From positions 186,001 through 250,000 of the forward strand of contig OX637354.1 of assembly GCA_951799405.1 (NCBI GenBank): a stretch of DNA of 64,000 nt, in the 5' to 3' direction. Each line of letters opens with the position of its first letter. The first letter of the stretch is position 1. Of the stretch, positions 11,278 through 21,689 are shown in pieces. The stretch is from Agapetus fuscipes. Its lineage: Eukaryota; Arthropoda; Insecta; Trichoptera; Glossosomatidae. The notes under the pieces are model-generated. The model searched no databases, was not told where the DNA came from, and saw only the letters and a list, made by a program, of their open reading frames with translations. The position numbers and the translations under genes were made by a program.

Positions 11278-11575
11278 ATTAGGATGATTTATTTGGTGGG
11301 CGCTGGTTTTGAGTCAATCCACACATCAAGAGCTCTCTTCGAGCTTGATCGTCGCTATAGCCTATAGAAAGTGTCAATACTCAAGCAAGACCCACTTGCT
11401 GTAAGGATCGATGGACCTTTTGCGACCGGTCTTTAGTAAAGGTACATGGATTTTTCGACCCAGCAAAGAGCATATTATTTGAAAATATAATTGAAATATT
11501 TTTTGTGCGCCGCCGGGGTTCAAACCCACGAACTTCCATTCACAAGTCCGAAGCACTAACCACTTGACTACGGAA
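11278..11575 (-). repeat. S2 SINE, nearly full length
   Basis: From TTAGGATGATTTATTTGG to CACTTGACTACGGAAT. The box B region is mutated (GGTTTGAACCCC in sense). Confidence 0.85.
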
Positions 11576-11703
11576 TATTGCTCACAAATACATAGGTACA
11601 CACCGACTACAAAACTATCAGGAAAATAAAGTCATCATTCTTTTGACAATTTGCCCACTTCAAAATCATAATCTCTGTAAATACAGTTGAACTCGTTACT
11701 CAC

Positions 11704-11952
11704 TCATTGGGGTTCACGTTATTGTATTTGGCAGCCAGACTCCTCATGAAGTCGGAGTAGTTCCTGGCCAGCGCGTGCGGTCTCCCCTGCATGTGCTGCT
11801 GGCCTGGCAGTCCTGCTGAGCCCAGCATCTGAGGAGGCCCACCAGCTGCGCCAGAAGCCAGCTGCCCTGGTCCTCCAGGACTCGGGCCTCTCTCGGCGCC
11901 CTGGGGCGGCGTGCCGGGGAAGGAACAGGAGGACGGGGTCACGCTGCGAGAT
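11704..11952 (-). CDS. SAM-domain protein gene, exon 3 of the visible part
   Basis: A 249-bp exon entered in phase 2 (AG+A makes Arg) and left in phase 2 (GA+C makes Asp). The acceptor is TTTGTGTCCAG and the donor AATGA|GTGAGT. It encodes a Ser/Arg start (RSRSVTPSS), a Gly/Pro/Gln-rich middle and a C-terminal island ARNYSDFMRSLAAKYNNVNP. That island is hydrophobic-periodic and looks like a conserved short motif. The low-complexity middle resembles disordered regulatory protein. Function of the NYSDFMRSLAAKYN island is unknown to me. Confidence 0.85.
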
Positions 11953-12003
11953 CTGGACACAAATACCATAAGATGTAAGATCAATTGTAAGAATGAATGT
12001 ATG

Positions 12004-12220
12004 TAAAAATGGTTCACTTTGCCAATTTTACCCCTGTCTTAGGGAAGGACGGCAAGAGTTGCAGGGTGTATGTCCATTTGAGATTTGGTTTTTATGTTGT
12101 AGGTTTACATGCGGCATGTGCAAGCGCGAACTTGTACGTGTCTGGTTTTGAAAATGCATGTAATGTGAATCTCCAATGTAACATATCTTTACAACTCTGA
12201 TTAGATTAGATTAGATTAGA
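12004..12220 (+). repeat. R245 copy, 5' truncated, (ATTAG)n tail
   Basis: Starts at AAAAATGGTTCACTTTGCC and ends in four ATTAG units. The missing 5' end and microsatellite tail fit retroposition. Confidence 0.85.
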
Positions 12221-12225
12221 ATGTA

Positions 12226-13375
12226 TGTACAAGGGTGTGAGACAAGGTAACAAAATGAGCCCATGGTTATTTAATATCAAGATTAAAACAGTTGAGGAGT
12301 ATGCCACGAGGTATGTGTGAATCGTATAGACATGTGGATCTTCCAAAATATAAGGGCAAGTACAAGAATGAGTGGAATATATTGAACTGTAAGGCTGTAA
12401 GATAGGGTTACATAATGAGTCCATAGTTTTTTAATCAAGAAAATTACGTTGAGAGACTAATGTTAGGTCTATCTTAATAAAAAAAAAAGCCAAAGTGAAG
12501 GTCGTAAGCTGTAAAAATAAATGGTGAATAAAATCTGTAAGGGTGTCAAACAGGGTTGCATTATGAGTCCAAAACCATTTCTTACAAACGAGGACTGGTT
12601 TATTTTTGTCATCAATGGTACAAGAACCTGGCAGGAGTGTGGACCTCTTTGACTATCTGCTTTCTGGTATATGCCGATACTCTCCCGCGCGATAATGATA
12701 TGTATGGAAGTGAAGCATGGACAGTGAGTGACAGTTAAATGAATAAAGTATGCACGATGTAAATGAACCACTTGAGAAGAATGACAGTAAAACTTTGAAA
12801 GATAGACTTAAGAATGAATGGGTAAAGAAAGAATGTAAGTTGAAAGAGGATGTGAAAGTTAAGGTACAAAAGAACGTGATGAGATGGTTTGGACATGTGG
12901 AAAGAATGAATGACGATAGACTGACAAAGTTTGATTATATACAGACGAAGTGTATTCCTTGACTTATAGGTTGGTATGAGGCTGACCACCCATACTGTAA
13001 AAAATGGTTCACTTTGCCAGTGTCACCCCTGTTTCAGGGAAGGTCGGCAAAAGTTGTGGGGCTTATGTTCATTTGAGGTTTGAATTTTATTTGTAAGTAC
13101 ACAATCAGCATTTGTAAGCGCGAACTACACGTGTTTGTTTGTGGGCATACATCTGAGAGCTTTGAATGAATATATCCTTGCAACTTAGATTATAGATTAT
13201 AGAAGTGTGAAAGGAAAAAGAAGTAAAGGACGACCGAAAAAAGTAAAGAATGATCAGATTGAGAAGATTGTGGAAGAATGGGGTATACAAAGTGAGTATA
13301 AAAGAAGAAAATTATGAATGAATTGAAAGAGGAAGAAATGGAGTCAGCTCTGCAGAGGCTCTGCCACCCCTATCG
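12226..13375 (+). pseudogene. LJ non-LTR retrotransposon remnant, split by R245
   Basis: The plus strand shows ordered pieces of a reverse-transcriptase ORF in different frames: KGVRQGNKMSPWLFN at 12229 (palm motif B of LINE RTs), a second GVKQGCIMSP at 12541, YGSEAWTVSD at 12706, NVMRWFGHVERMNDDRLTK at 12871-12930, then after an R245 insertion SVKGKRSKGRPKK at 13206. The tail carries the GCAGAGGCTCTGCC block. Family features fit RTE- or Jockey-like LINEs. It is inactive: frameshifts, a duplicated motif B and an insertion break it. Confidence 0.75.
12954..13201 (+). repeat. R245 copy inserted in the LJ retrotransposon
   Basis: Full-length copy from ATTCCTTGACTTATAGG to TAGATTATAGATTATA. It is flanked by GAAGTGT at 12947-12953 and 13202-13208, a 7-bp target-site duplication. 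Removing it rejoins the LINE coding tail. Confidence 0.88.
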
Positions 13376-13458
13376 AAATGACGACAGGTACAACAGTCTT
13401 CTAAGCATTTTAAATCGACTCTGGAAGCATTGTTCACAAGAACGAGGATCTTCCTTAC

Positions 13459-13633
13459 CTGCTGGAAGACCTATCGTTGATGTTGCTGTTGGGGCTGAGC
13501 CTCTCGCTCTTCACGGACGGAAGCGTGTTGTTGTTGAGGGGATGATCAGAGGTGACCCTGGGCCGGGCTGCCCTGCGGACCAGCGCTGATGCTACTCCAG
13601 CTCCTGGACCCTGGTCTGTGGCGCCAGCAGATC
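13459..13633 (-). CDS. SAM-domain protein gene, exon 2 of the visible part
   Basis: A 175-bp exon. The acceptor is TTTCTTGTTGTTGTAG and the donor AGCAG|GTAAGG. It enters in phase 1 and leaves in phase 2. It encodes SAGATDQGPGAGVASALVRR, an arginine-rich stretch, then NNNTLPSVKSERLSPNSNIN. VKSE fits the sumoylation consensus (hydrophobic-Lys-x-Glu), next to a Ser-Pro site, as in many transcription factors. Its entry phase matches the donor phase of the exon at 60172-60406, implying a 46.5-kb intron between them, unless a missed exon lies inside. Confidence 0.82.
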
Positions 13634-13811
13634 CTACAACAACAAGAAACAACAGTTCATTCCTCAGTTTTATCTCATGTGAGAAGTTGCATACAAAATC
13701 GACCGTATTCCCATTCCGCTAGGGTAATAATAGTAAGAATTATATTAGGATGATTTCAAAGATAAACAAACAAACAATTCAGTTTCCGATGGCGGCGAGT
13801 GTTTTCAAATG

Positions 13812-13958
13812 TCACGACCGAATTCGCAAACAATCCGTTCGCATCTTCAGGTAGTTAAATAATTACTAAGTGTTTCAGATACGTAATCAATCGTTGAGGC
13901 TTTCATCGTGTGAGGGTGGAAGGGGATGTAAACGGATTGTTAGCGAAACCGGTCGTGA
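13812..13958 (-). mobile_element. PLE-derived hairpin with hammerhead-like core
   Basis: Inverted arms 13812-13839 and 13931-13958 (28 bp, few mismatches). On the minus strand CTGAAGAT (13843-13850) precedes a GCGAAC/GTTTGC stem and then GGTC. The plus strand has GCGAAACCGGTCGTGA in the other arm. This matches the PLE junction motif of the 27.6-37.1 kb array. It is decayed. Confidence 0.5.
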
Positions 13959-14055
13959 AATTTTAATATGCTCGTCGTAATCGAAAACAAAATCGCTTTT
14001 ATTTTAATCTTTAAGATGAATGATTACAAAGTGAATGCCTCTACAATCAATACAA

Positions 14056-14333
14056 TTAGGATGATTTATTTGGTGAGCGCTGTGTCTGTGTGAGTCACAC
14101 CTCAATATCCCTCTGCGAGCTTGGTCGTCGCTATAAGTACCACGAATTGTCAGGAAAATCCAGTTAATTTCAGGCTAGATGCACCTTTGCTAAAGGTATA
14201 AGCATTGTTCAATCCAGCAAAGATAATATTTGAAAATTTAAATGGTAAATTTGTTGTGCGGGCGCCGGAATTCGAACTCACAACCTTCCATTTACGAGTC
14301 CGAAGCGTTACCACTAGACTACGGACCGGTCTA
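14056..14333 (-). repeat. S2 SINE, internally deleted
   Basis: From TTAGGATGATTTATTTGG to ACTACGGACCGGTC. Box B is preserved in reverse as ATTCGAACTC. Confidence 0.85.
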
Positions 14334-14337
14334 CTGA

Positions 14338-14490
14338 AACCTCTAAAGAGTAACCTTCATTTCTTCCTATCCTTGCACACGTCTATCATACACCTTTCGA
14401 TTCGTTCATATCTATTTTTAATCACTTTTTTTACATCTTCTTCTTTTACAAATTACACTAACCCTGTCTATTTCCCATTTGGTATCTAAG
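14338..14490 (-). repeat. LJ LINE 3' tail, minus strand
   Basis: CCTTCATTTCTTCCTATCC, CGATTCGTTCATATC and TTCTTCTTTTACAAA blocks match other LJ tails. Confidence 0.6.
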
Positions 14491-14754
14491 TTTTAAATTG
14501 TTTCTCAGAAACTGCAACTAAACCTTCCACCATTTTAGATGAGGGCACAAAAAATGACTCCTTCTGAACACAATAGAACTGTCAAAAGAAGAACCAGCCT
14601 TATAAGAACAATACAATTCCATGTTAAACGTTTTTGTGTGCAAAACATAAAATATGTAGTTTAACATTTCATTCTTTTTGGAAAATTAACACAAATGTAA
14701 TTTAAAAATTGAAAAAGAAATAGTTTTTTTTATATACCGATTACTGTTTTAATA

Positions 14755-15005
14755 ATTTACCATTTCACCAACTAAAAGTGAAAACTGAAAAAGTGCGGAT
14801 TCACTTTTTTGAGAAGTTGTGGATCAAACCATTTATTGTGTGTAACTTCTCATAGTAAGTGAACTAATTATAAGGCAGTGCTCATGACAAACTTCTAAAC
14901 TACAGGATTTTCAGTCTAATTTTGTGTTTTTTCTCGTAGAAAATAGTAAAAGGTGCATTTATCTAAGAAAGCCATGTTAACTTAACTTGTCACTTATTCA
15001 GTTTA
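14755..15005 (-). mobile_element. G-family MITE, copy 2
   Basis: Reverse-strand copy with GTAACTTCTCATAGTAAG, GTGCTCATGACAAAC and GTGCATTTATCTAAG. It directly abuts an LJ tail. Confidence 0.65.
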
Positions 15006-15009
15006 ACCC

Positions 15010-15138
15010 TTAAAGTAACTGTAACTGTAACTCTGTCGCCATTCCGCTAGGGGGAGCCAGAGCCTCTGAAGAGTTGCCTCCATTTTTTCCTATCGTCACC
15101 ACCTTTTTCATGCATTTTCTTCTTTTACCAAAAGAACA
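15010..15138 (-). repeat. LJ LINE 3' tail, internally deleted
   Basis: CTGTCGCCATTCCGCTAGGG through GAGTTGCCTCCATTTTTTCC to TTCTTCTTTTACC. Confidence 0.75.
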
Positions 15139-15144
15139 GTCTGG

Positions 15145-15390
15145 TTTTGTGAAAGGATGAGGTATAAGAGAACAGCCAAACGCTCAGATCTGCAGGGGAT
15201 GGCGTGGTGGACTTGGTTCAGCCACACCGTCAGACACGCACTAATTTTGGGGACCGTGCTTTCCGGTTTGCGGGACCAATGGAGTGGAACAGACTGCCAC
15301 CTAATGTGAGGAAGGCAAAGACTGTTGGTGTCTTTAAAGGAGCACTAAAGACACATCTTTACAAGAAATCCTATCCGTGATTTGAGAGGG
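15145..15390 (+). pseudogene. LK LINE, C-terminal end of reverse-transcriptase ORF
   Basis: The plus strand reads RTNFGDRAFRFAGPMEWNRL, then PPNVRKAKTVGVFKGALK and a THLYKKSYP-stop terminus. The pattern FR.AGP..WN.LP....VF...LK.HL is the conserved C-terminal signature of many LINE ORF2 proteins. Only the terminal about 75 codons remain. Confidence 0.8.
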
Positions 15391-15430
15391 CCCTTGAGGT
15401 GTGACACACACAAAAACGGCGCTCTTTAAT
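15391..15430 (+). repeat. S2 SINE 3' fragment
   Basis: TTGAGGTGTGACACACAC followed by AAAAACGGCGCTC, abutting the LK tail. Confidence 0.5.
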
Positions 15431-15564
15431 TATGTGTACATTAAAATAAATTATCCTTATATATATATATATAACAGATCCTCAACATCAGCTGTCAAAA
15501 ACTATTGAAAATATTGATTACAAGAAAGTTTTTGATTGCGTGAAGTGGGAATATTTGTGGAAGG

Positions 15565-15800
15565 TAACTGTAACTGTAACTCTGTCGCCATTCCGCTAGG
15601 GGTGGCCAATGCCTCTGCAGAGTTGCCTCCATTTTTTCCTATACTTACATACCTCTTTCAATTCATTCATATCCATCACCTTTATCATGCATTTTCTTCT
15701 TTTACGCTCACTTTGTATATCCCATTCTTTCACAATTGAATCTCCTCAATCTGATCAATCCATACTTTTCTCGGTCGTCTCTTCCTTCTTTTTCCTTTCA
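15565..15800 (-). pseudogene. LJ LINE C-terminal tail, best copy
   Basis: Read on the minus strand it encodes a GRRRPRKVW-like segment, then DIQSERKRRKCMIKVMDMNE and CKYRKKWRQLCRG, ending in the CTAGCGGAATGGCGACAG terminus. This copy shows that the many CTGTCGCCATTCCGC blocks in the window are LINE 3' ends. Frameshifted and inactive. Confidence 0.75.
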
Positions 15801-16381
15801 CACTTTCTTTGTATACATATACTTTGTCAGTCTATCATCATAATTATTTTTAATTATTCTTCTTCTTTATATACCCTATCAGATCCCTCCAATGTTGGCG
15901 GCCAAATTAATTCATATATTTTAAAAAACAAAATCTAAACATTTTAATTCATCTCCTTTAAAACTAACCGGATTCACATTCGAGATTCGCATCCACACTT
16001 TTGTGTACACAATAAAGTATTCTGAGCTTGTTTTTTCAGTGCACAATGCTAAAAAGCTCTCAGCACAAACATGACGACACTTGCAACCCGACATCTTGCA
16101 GCGCATCAAATTCCTTTCATGTTTATTTTGTGCGCAGACCCCAGGCAGGTTACCTGGGTTAGGGACAAGCAGGGTAACCTCTAGGGCCCCATTAGTCCAC
16201 ATGAAAGATGTGAGTTTGCAGTTTTTTTGTTATTTTTTCTGCTACCTTTTGACCAACTGGTCACGTATGCAGGTAGGTGGCAATCTATAATGTAAGTTGC
16301 AAAGATAAATCAACATTAATTAATACTTGTATTTAATTATGCACGCCCACAAGCTACACGTGCAAGTTCACGCTTGCACGC
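15801..16381. other. Mostly unique DNA, small R245 tail traces
   Basis: Short R245-like bits (TGTAAGTTGCAAAGATAA at about 16291) occur. The rest is unrecognised. The open plus-strand stretch near 16081-16290 has no splice or homology support. Confidence 0.4.
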
Positions 16382-16611
16382 TGTAATCTATAATAATCTA
16401 AGTTGGAAAGATACGTTACAATTTAAGATTCAAATTAAGTGCATTCCCACAAACAGTCAACAGACACAAGGAAGGACGCCTTCCAAATTAAAATTCAAGC
16501 CTCAAATGAACATAAACTCTGGAACTTTTACCAATCTTCCCTGAGACAGGGGTGACATTGGCAAAATTAATCATTTTTAACATTATGGGTGCTCAGCTTC
16601 ATACCTAATAG
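16382..16611 (-). repeat. R245 copy, minus strand
   Basis: From GTAATCTATAATAATC (tail) to GCTTCATACCTAATAG. Confidence 0.75.
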
Positions 16612-16615
16612 CAAC

Positions 16616-16755
16616 CAACTCTCAAATGAATACAAGCATAACAATACCTGCCGCCTTTTCCTAAATCAGAGTTGACATTGTGAAAGACAGGTGTGTGTGT
16701 GAAAATTAAACATTTTTTACGGCATGGGAGGTCAGTCTCATACCTTTATTTTGCA
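16616..16755 (-). repeat. R245 head-side fragment
   Basis: CTCAAATGAATACAAGC to GGTCAGTCTCATACC, with a (GT)n insertion inside. Confidence 0.65.
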
Positions 16756-16929
16756 GTAAATGTGAGGCTAGAACAATGCGTTCTAGAGTTTGCTTGCTTA
16801 GGTTATAGAATTCTGGTAAGGTCAGCAAAAACTACTAAGAAAATTATATTAGTCTTGATATGATAGATAACTTGTAAAAAGCTTTATGTAATAATAAATT
16901 GAATTGATTGTTCCAAAAAGCCAAAGAAC

Positions 16930-17066
16930 TTGGATCGTGCATTTTGCATAGCCGGCACTGTGTTGTGGAATGCCCTACCCCATGCGCTTAGAGGTGCAGA
17001 GAGTGTAAGTGCGTTTAGGTCGGGATTGAAGACATGTTTGTTTGGGAGATGTACAGTTGAATAGTG
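16930..17066 (+). pseudogene. LINE ORF2 C-terminal fragment
   Basis: The plus strand reads DRAFCIAGTVLWNALPHALR, then GAESVSAFRSGLKTCLFGR and a stop. This matches the FS.AGP.LWN.LP....S...F...LK..LF terminal signature of LINE ORF2. Confidence 0.78.
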
Positions 17067-17671
17067 GCCTTTATCCATTGACTTACTAATATATAGACCG
17101 CGTGTCTCCTACAAAAGGAACATACAAATATGGACCCAACTCAACGAGGGTAAATTAACGAAAGTACAAGATTTATCACAAATAGGTATAAACTTGTAGT
17201 GCACAATTTTTTTTTTTTTTGCATCTTCAGCCGTGCACTCTTGTGTTTAAAGCTTTATTGTTCATCTAATAGCTCGTTTAAACATTACGAGCGAGGTAAA
17301 TATACTTTTGTCTCGCTCTGCCCACAGGATGAAACCAATGGATGCTACGAAATATTATTTTTGTGATAATGTAAAGCACCATACATAACATGATTTTTTC
17401 TTGTTATGGGTGTGAACAATAATATTAAATCACTTAAAAACCATACATGTATGTACAGACCTTTTACGAGAATAACGGTAAAACATGGCTCTTGCAAAAA
17501 ATGGTTACCAGAGCCGATTCAGGGTAAGAATACATAATAAAACAAAAAAGATTTTAATATTTAATAATGAAAAATCAAAATATAAGTTGTATATGGTTAC
17601 AGGACGAGTCAAATTTATTAATGTACAACCAATTTCGAAAACATGATTTCATTTTAATATTAAAAAAACAA
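17067..17671. other. No feature recognised
   Basis: AT-rich spacer with a T-run at about 17206. No repeat or exon recognised. Confidence 0.4.
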
Positions 17672-17802
17672 ATTTCCGTGACTTATAGGGTATGAGGCTG
17701 ACCACCCATATTGTAAAAAATGGTTCACTTTGCCAATGTCACCCCTGTTTCATTTAAGGCTAGGATTTTATTTATAAGCATTCAGCATTTGTAGGCGCGA
17801 AC

Positions 17803-19088
17803 TAGGGCATGGAATACCGGAATAATTTTCATACCGGTATTGATACCGATATTGAAATTTCCAATACCGGTATACCGAAATTTCGGTATTTTTTCGGTAT
17901 TTTATTAAATACTGCTAATTACTGGTTAAATGATGCCAAAAACGATAAGTAAGTCATTAAAGCAGTTTTCTAAGCTATTTGTCAAAAACACTCGAACTAT
18001 TGATCAACTCAGTAAAAACCATTTATTGAGTTATTATAGTTAAGGTAATATTAAATAAAATACGTTATTGGATCCAAGAATTATTTAAGTTGTTTTAAAG
18101 GCACAAACATCACAATCACATTGGTATTAAAATCAGTCTTACTCTCTAATTATATGAAATCGTGCAACGAGAATTTCTTATATAGCGTACATAAGTTAAA
18201 ACAAAATCAAATTGTTTTATTTTCTTAAATAAACCAAAATATAGGCGCAGGCGCAATTAACTTAAGTTTATTTTTCAGTCAGATCGCGTTTGTTGGAAAA
18301 TCGTGCGAAGAAAACATAACGCGTCCAAACTTGCGTCGTTGAGAGATGATCTTATTTTGTTACATAATGTAACTTACAGCTGAAAATGCCCTTTCTGACT
18401 CAACGCTCGTCGGTGGAATGCTTAAGAGGTACTTGTAAGCTACGTCCAAAAATCTGCCTCTAGTACCTCCATTTTCATACAATGTCATTTCAATACGAAT
18501 CAATGTTTGAATATTATCTTCTTCTTCCTCTCCGATCTGACCAACCTGGGATCTGTTTTGATTTGTGGTCATAGATTGAGGGAGGGGTGGAGCGTAGACC
18601 ATAGTGCCCGGATACCCAAAAAGAACCGTGCGAGAGGTTTAATACTAATCCAATGTATGAGAGAAAGAGAAAGATGTATGATATAGCGCTTACGTACTTA
18701 CGTATCGTCTTGTGTTGTGTTCGAGCGTGCGCGCGTGCCGGTAGCAGTTAATTGTAGAAGTAAAACATTAGACGAACAACTGAAAGCGATATCATTAAAT
18801 ACCAACTAGATACTATTAAGCATGCAGAATTTTGCGTAGTTGATATTGTGATGATTTTTTCTAATAATCGTGATTCGTCTCATATGAAAACTCATCTGAA
18901 GTATGAACAACACTGTGAACCATATAAATCGAGCGTTCTGCATAGTTTTTAAACACCTTTGCAATAATAATTGATATTTTTTTACGAAAAATCGAAATAC
19001 CGGTATTTTATCCTCAAATACCGGTTTCAAAATACCGAAAATAACAGTCGGTATACCGGTATTTCGGTATACCGGTATCCATGCCCTA
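17803..19088 (-). mobile_element. hAT transposon, internally deleted
   Basis: A 1,286-bp element with terminal inverted repeats TAGGGCATGGA(A)TACCGG and an 8-bp target duplication, GCGCGAAC (17795-17802) and GCGTGAAC (19089-19096), with one mismatch. Sub-terminal zones are rich in GGTATACCGGTAT-type palindromes at both ends. The only recognisable coding part is the hATC dimerisation domain at 18360-18602. It cannot make a full transposase. Confidence 0.9.
18360..18602 (-). pseudogene. hAT transposase C-terminal (hATC) fragment
   Basis: The minus strand encodes YKYLLSIPPTSVESERAFSA, the hallmark of the hAT C-terminal dimerisation domain (LSIPATS..SER.FS..). An acidic stretch precedes it. The RNase-H-like catalytic core and zinc finger are absent. 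It is a relic inside the element at 17803-19088. Confidence 0.88.
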
Positions 19089-19189
19089 GCGTGAACTGCA
19101 CTTTTTGGTTTGTGGGTATGCATTTGATATGAGTTTTTAATGTAAATATATATTTGCAACTTAGATTGTAGAATATAGAAAGGTTACAA

Positions 19190-20557
19190 AGTGAATGCCT
19201 CATCAATTAAAGATTTTATTATTTGAATTTTAAAAATAATACGACTCGTTTAAAATTGTAACCACATTAATTTAGATGAAATAATCGAGGAATCCACTTG
19301 CAAACCACTCTTAGTTTAAAAAAAAGTTTTTTTTGCAATGGCTGTCGTTGCATTGGATTTAAAAAAATGTTGTGCTGTATTTTATTGTACTATTTCAAAA
19401 CTCGCTAAGTTTCGTATAATTTGAGTTGTTATAATTTGAACTGTCAAATATCATAGCGACTTTTGCAAGAGTATACCGTATTAAGCCTCATTTTTTTTTG
19501 TACATATATTCCATTTATTAGTCGAAGAATTCCTAAAATTATCATTTTTGTGCCACTTTGTTTTTTAGTAGTTAGTGGAAAATATTTTTCAAGAGGCTCG
19601 ATTATTTCGAGTACAGCCCTGGGCGCTGTTGTCCCTTTCTTTCACACGGTAGAACACTATCTTTAAAGTAGACGCACTCTTCTAGCACGCGCCTGTCAGT
19701 AATTCGTACAAAATATAAATAAAACGTTAATTAGCGTATTAAAAACATAAATTTACATGTGAAATGTGATTTCATCCATGTATTTTACTTTTTCGGACCT
19801 ATTTTTGCGCCCTTTCACACAGAAAACCACTTTTAACGAGATGTTCACGATCCGAGCGCTGGAGAAATAATAAGACCAAAACCGAGCATTACAAATTGCA
19901 CGCGGATCGAGGTTCAGCGCTTCAGTCCAAAAAAAAGGGGACATTATTTTGGCCTGGACTTCATCTCTATACCTTTATAACTCTATGCCTTTATCACAAA
20001 AAGGCACTATACATATTGTCTATTTTATTATTATTAAAGACTGAACTGAAAAAATACAAAAAATACACTAACTTTAACCTCTTTGTGAGCCTACACAATG
20101 AAGCAATAAACCTTTTCCTGAATTCTAACTTTCAAAAAAATACAGATACTTTTGTATTTTATTATAAATCACTCAATCTCTAACAAAAAAAACTACACAA
20201 AAGTTGTCCTTCCTTCTCGAAAAAGTACCTGCACATAAAATAAGAGCAATTCCTAGTAAACCCAACCGGCGACGTCTGATTTACTTTGTCAGGTAGGAAT
20301 TCAGACCTCTAGGGGTCCCAAACCGTCCCAAAATCTCGCCAAAGAATGTCATGGCCCGAAGGCTGACGGGCGGATTTTTTAAGGTCATGGGTGCGCCAGG
20401 TAGGGTCCGAGATTGGACCTTTACAATTTTTGGACAGGTTAATCGTAATGGATGGACCTTGAGATGCTTTTGTTGTTGTTTTGGGAATTGTGGATTTTGT
20501 GCTAAGAGATGCGGATTTTAGGGTTGTGAAGCGAGTGAAATGTTAAATACCAGTTCT
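19190..20557. other. No feature recognised
   Basis: Long AT-rich unique stretch. Neither strand shows a known peptide or a family repeated elsewhere in the window. Confidence 0.4.
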
Positions 20558-20806
20558 ATAATCTATAATCTAAGTTGCAGGGATATATTCATTGTAAGCT
20601 CTCAGATGTATGCCCACAAACAAACACGTGTAGTTCACGCTTACAAATGCTGAATGTGTACTTAGAAATAAAATCCAAACCTCAAATGAACATAAGCCCT
20701 GCAACTCTTGCCGACATTCCCTGAAACAGGGGTAACATTGGCAAAGTGAACCATTTTTTACAGAATGGGTGGTCAGCCTCATACCAACCTATAAGTCAAG
20801 GAATGT
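20558..20806 (-). repeat. R245 copy, full length
   Basis: From CTATAATCTATAATC to CCTATAAGTCAAGGAA. In sense it has an uninterrupted 70-codon frame from ATGAGGCTGACC to the tail TAG. Confidence 0.9.
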
Positions 20807-20908
20807 TCCAGTTCATCCCTGAAAAATGCTTTTGCGACGCAATTCAGCTTACGAGTTTGTATACGTGTGACCACATTAATAATCTATCATCTCCATTGCA
20901 AATATATA

Positions 20909-21194
20909 TTAAAGATTGATTATTTTTTAATTAAGAATTAAAAAAATTCATAAAGTTAAAACTTTGTTCATCTCCCTCCCACACATCTACCTTTCTACCC
21001 CCTCCCTTACCACTATCACCAATAGATCCCACTTCTCTGTCTTAATTTTTAAGTTTCATTTTAGTAATTGTTAGTTACCTGATGATGGAAGTGATTCCGA
21101 AAATATTTGTAACTTACTCAAAAAAAAAACAATAAAAGTGGAAACAAGTTTTAATTTTTTTTAATTCTTAATTAAAAAATAATCAATCTTTAAA
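20909..21194 (+). mobile_element. Hairpin element with hammerhead-like core
   Basis: About 40-bp terminal inverted repeats, 20909-20948 and 21153-21194 (AAAGATTGATTATTTTTTAA at the outside). Between them CTGATGAT (21079-21086) is followed by a GGAA/TTCC stem and GAAAA. This matches the core layout of the PLE junction motif. Non-coding. Confidence 0.6.
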
Positions 21195-21249
21195 AATTAA
21201 TTTCCACAGTATTTCATAAAAAAACTTTTGTAAAAATATATTAACATTT

Positions 21250-21385
21250 GAGTTCTTTGACTAATAAGTTGGTATGCGGCTGACCCCCCATGCTGTAAAA
21301 ACTTGATTCACTTTTGCCATTGCCATCAAGTTTCAGGGAGAGGCAGGCATTGCAGAGTTTACGTTCGTGTGAGTTTGGTTTATTT
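21250..21385 (+). repeat. R245 head fragment, diverged
   Basis: TTGACTAATAAGTTGGTATG to CGTTCGTGTGAGTTTGG. Confidence 0.7.
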
Positions 21386-21689
21386 TGAATGATTTTACTT
21401 GTGTAATGATTTGTTCATAAAATTTCGAAACTGAAGCATGACACAAATATTGAAACTCTTCTTATGTGCTTTGATTCTCTGAGCCGGGATTTCAACTTCC
21501 GGTTTTCTCAACTTTTTGCTAACACAACCCTGCCAGAAAATTGTACAACAAAACAACTTTTAAAACAATAATTTGAAAGAACTTCTAACAATGCGTTCAC
21601 TTGAAGCAGGACGGTAGAAAATCATGAAAAAAATAGAGACAAGATTAGAGAAAGCTTCCGTACTGTAACTGTTAACTTGACGCTGTTTA

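Larger units (their letters stand above)
17672..19185 (+). repeat. R245 copy split by a hAT element
   Basis: The R245 head lies at 17672-17802 and the tail at 19089-19185 (CATTTGATATGAGTTTTTAA to GCAACTTAGATTGTAG). The hAT insertion separates them in the GTAAGCGCGAAC region. Confidence 0.85.

Noticed and set aside
18360..18602. Independent host gene with an acidic N-terminal part
   Set aside because: It lies wholly between hAT terminal repeats and ends in the hATC signature, so it is a transposase remnant.
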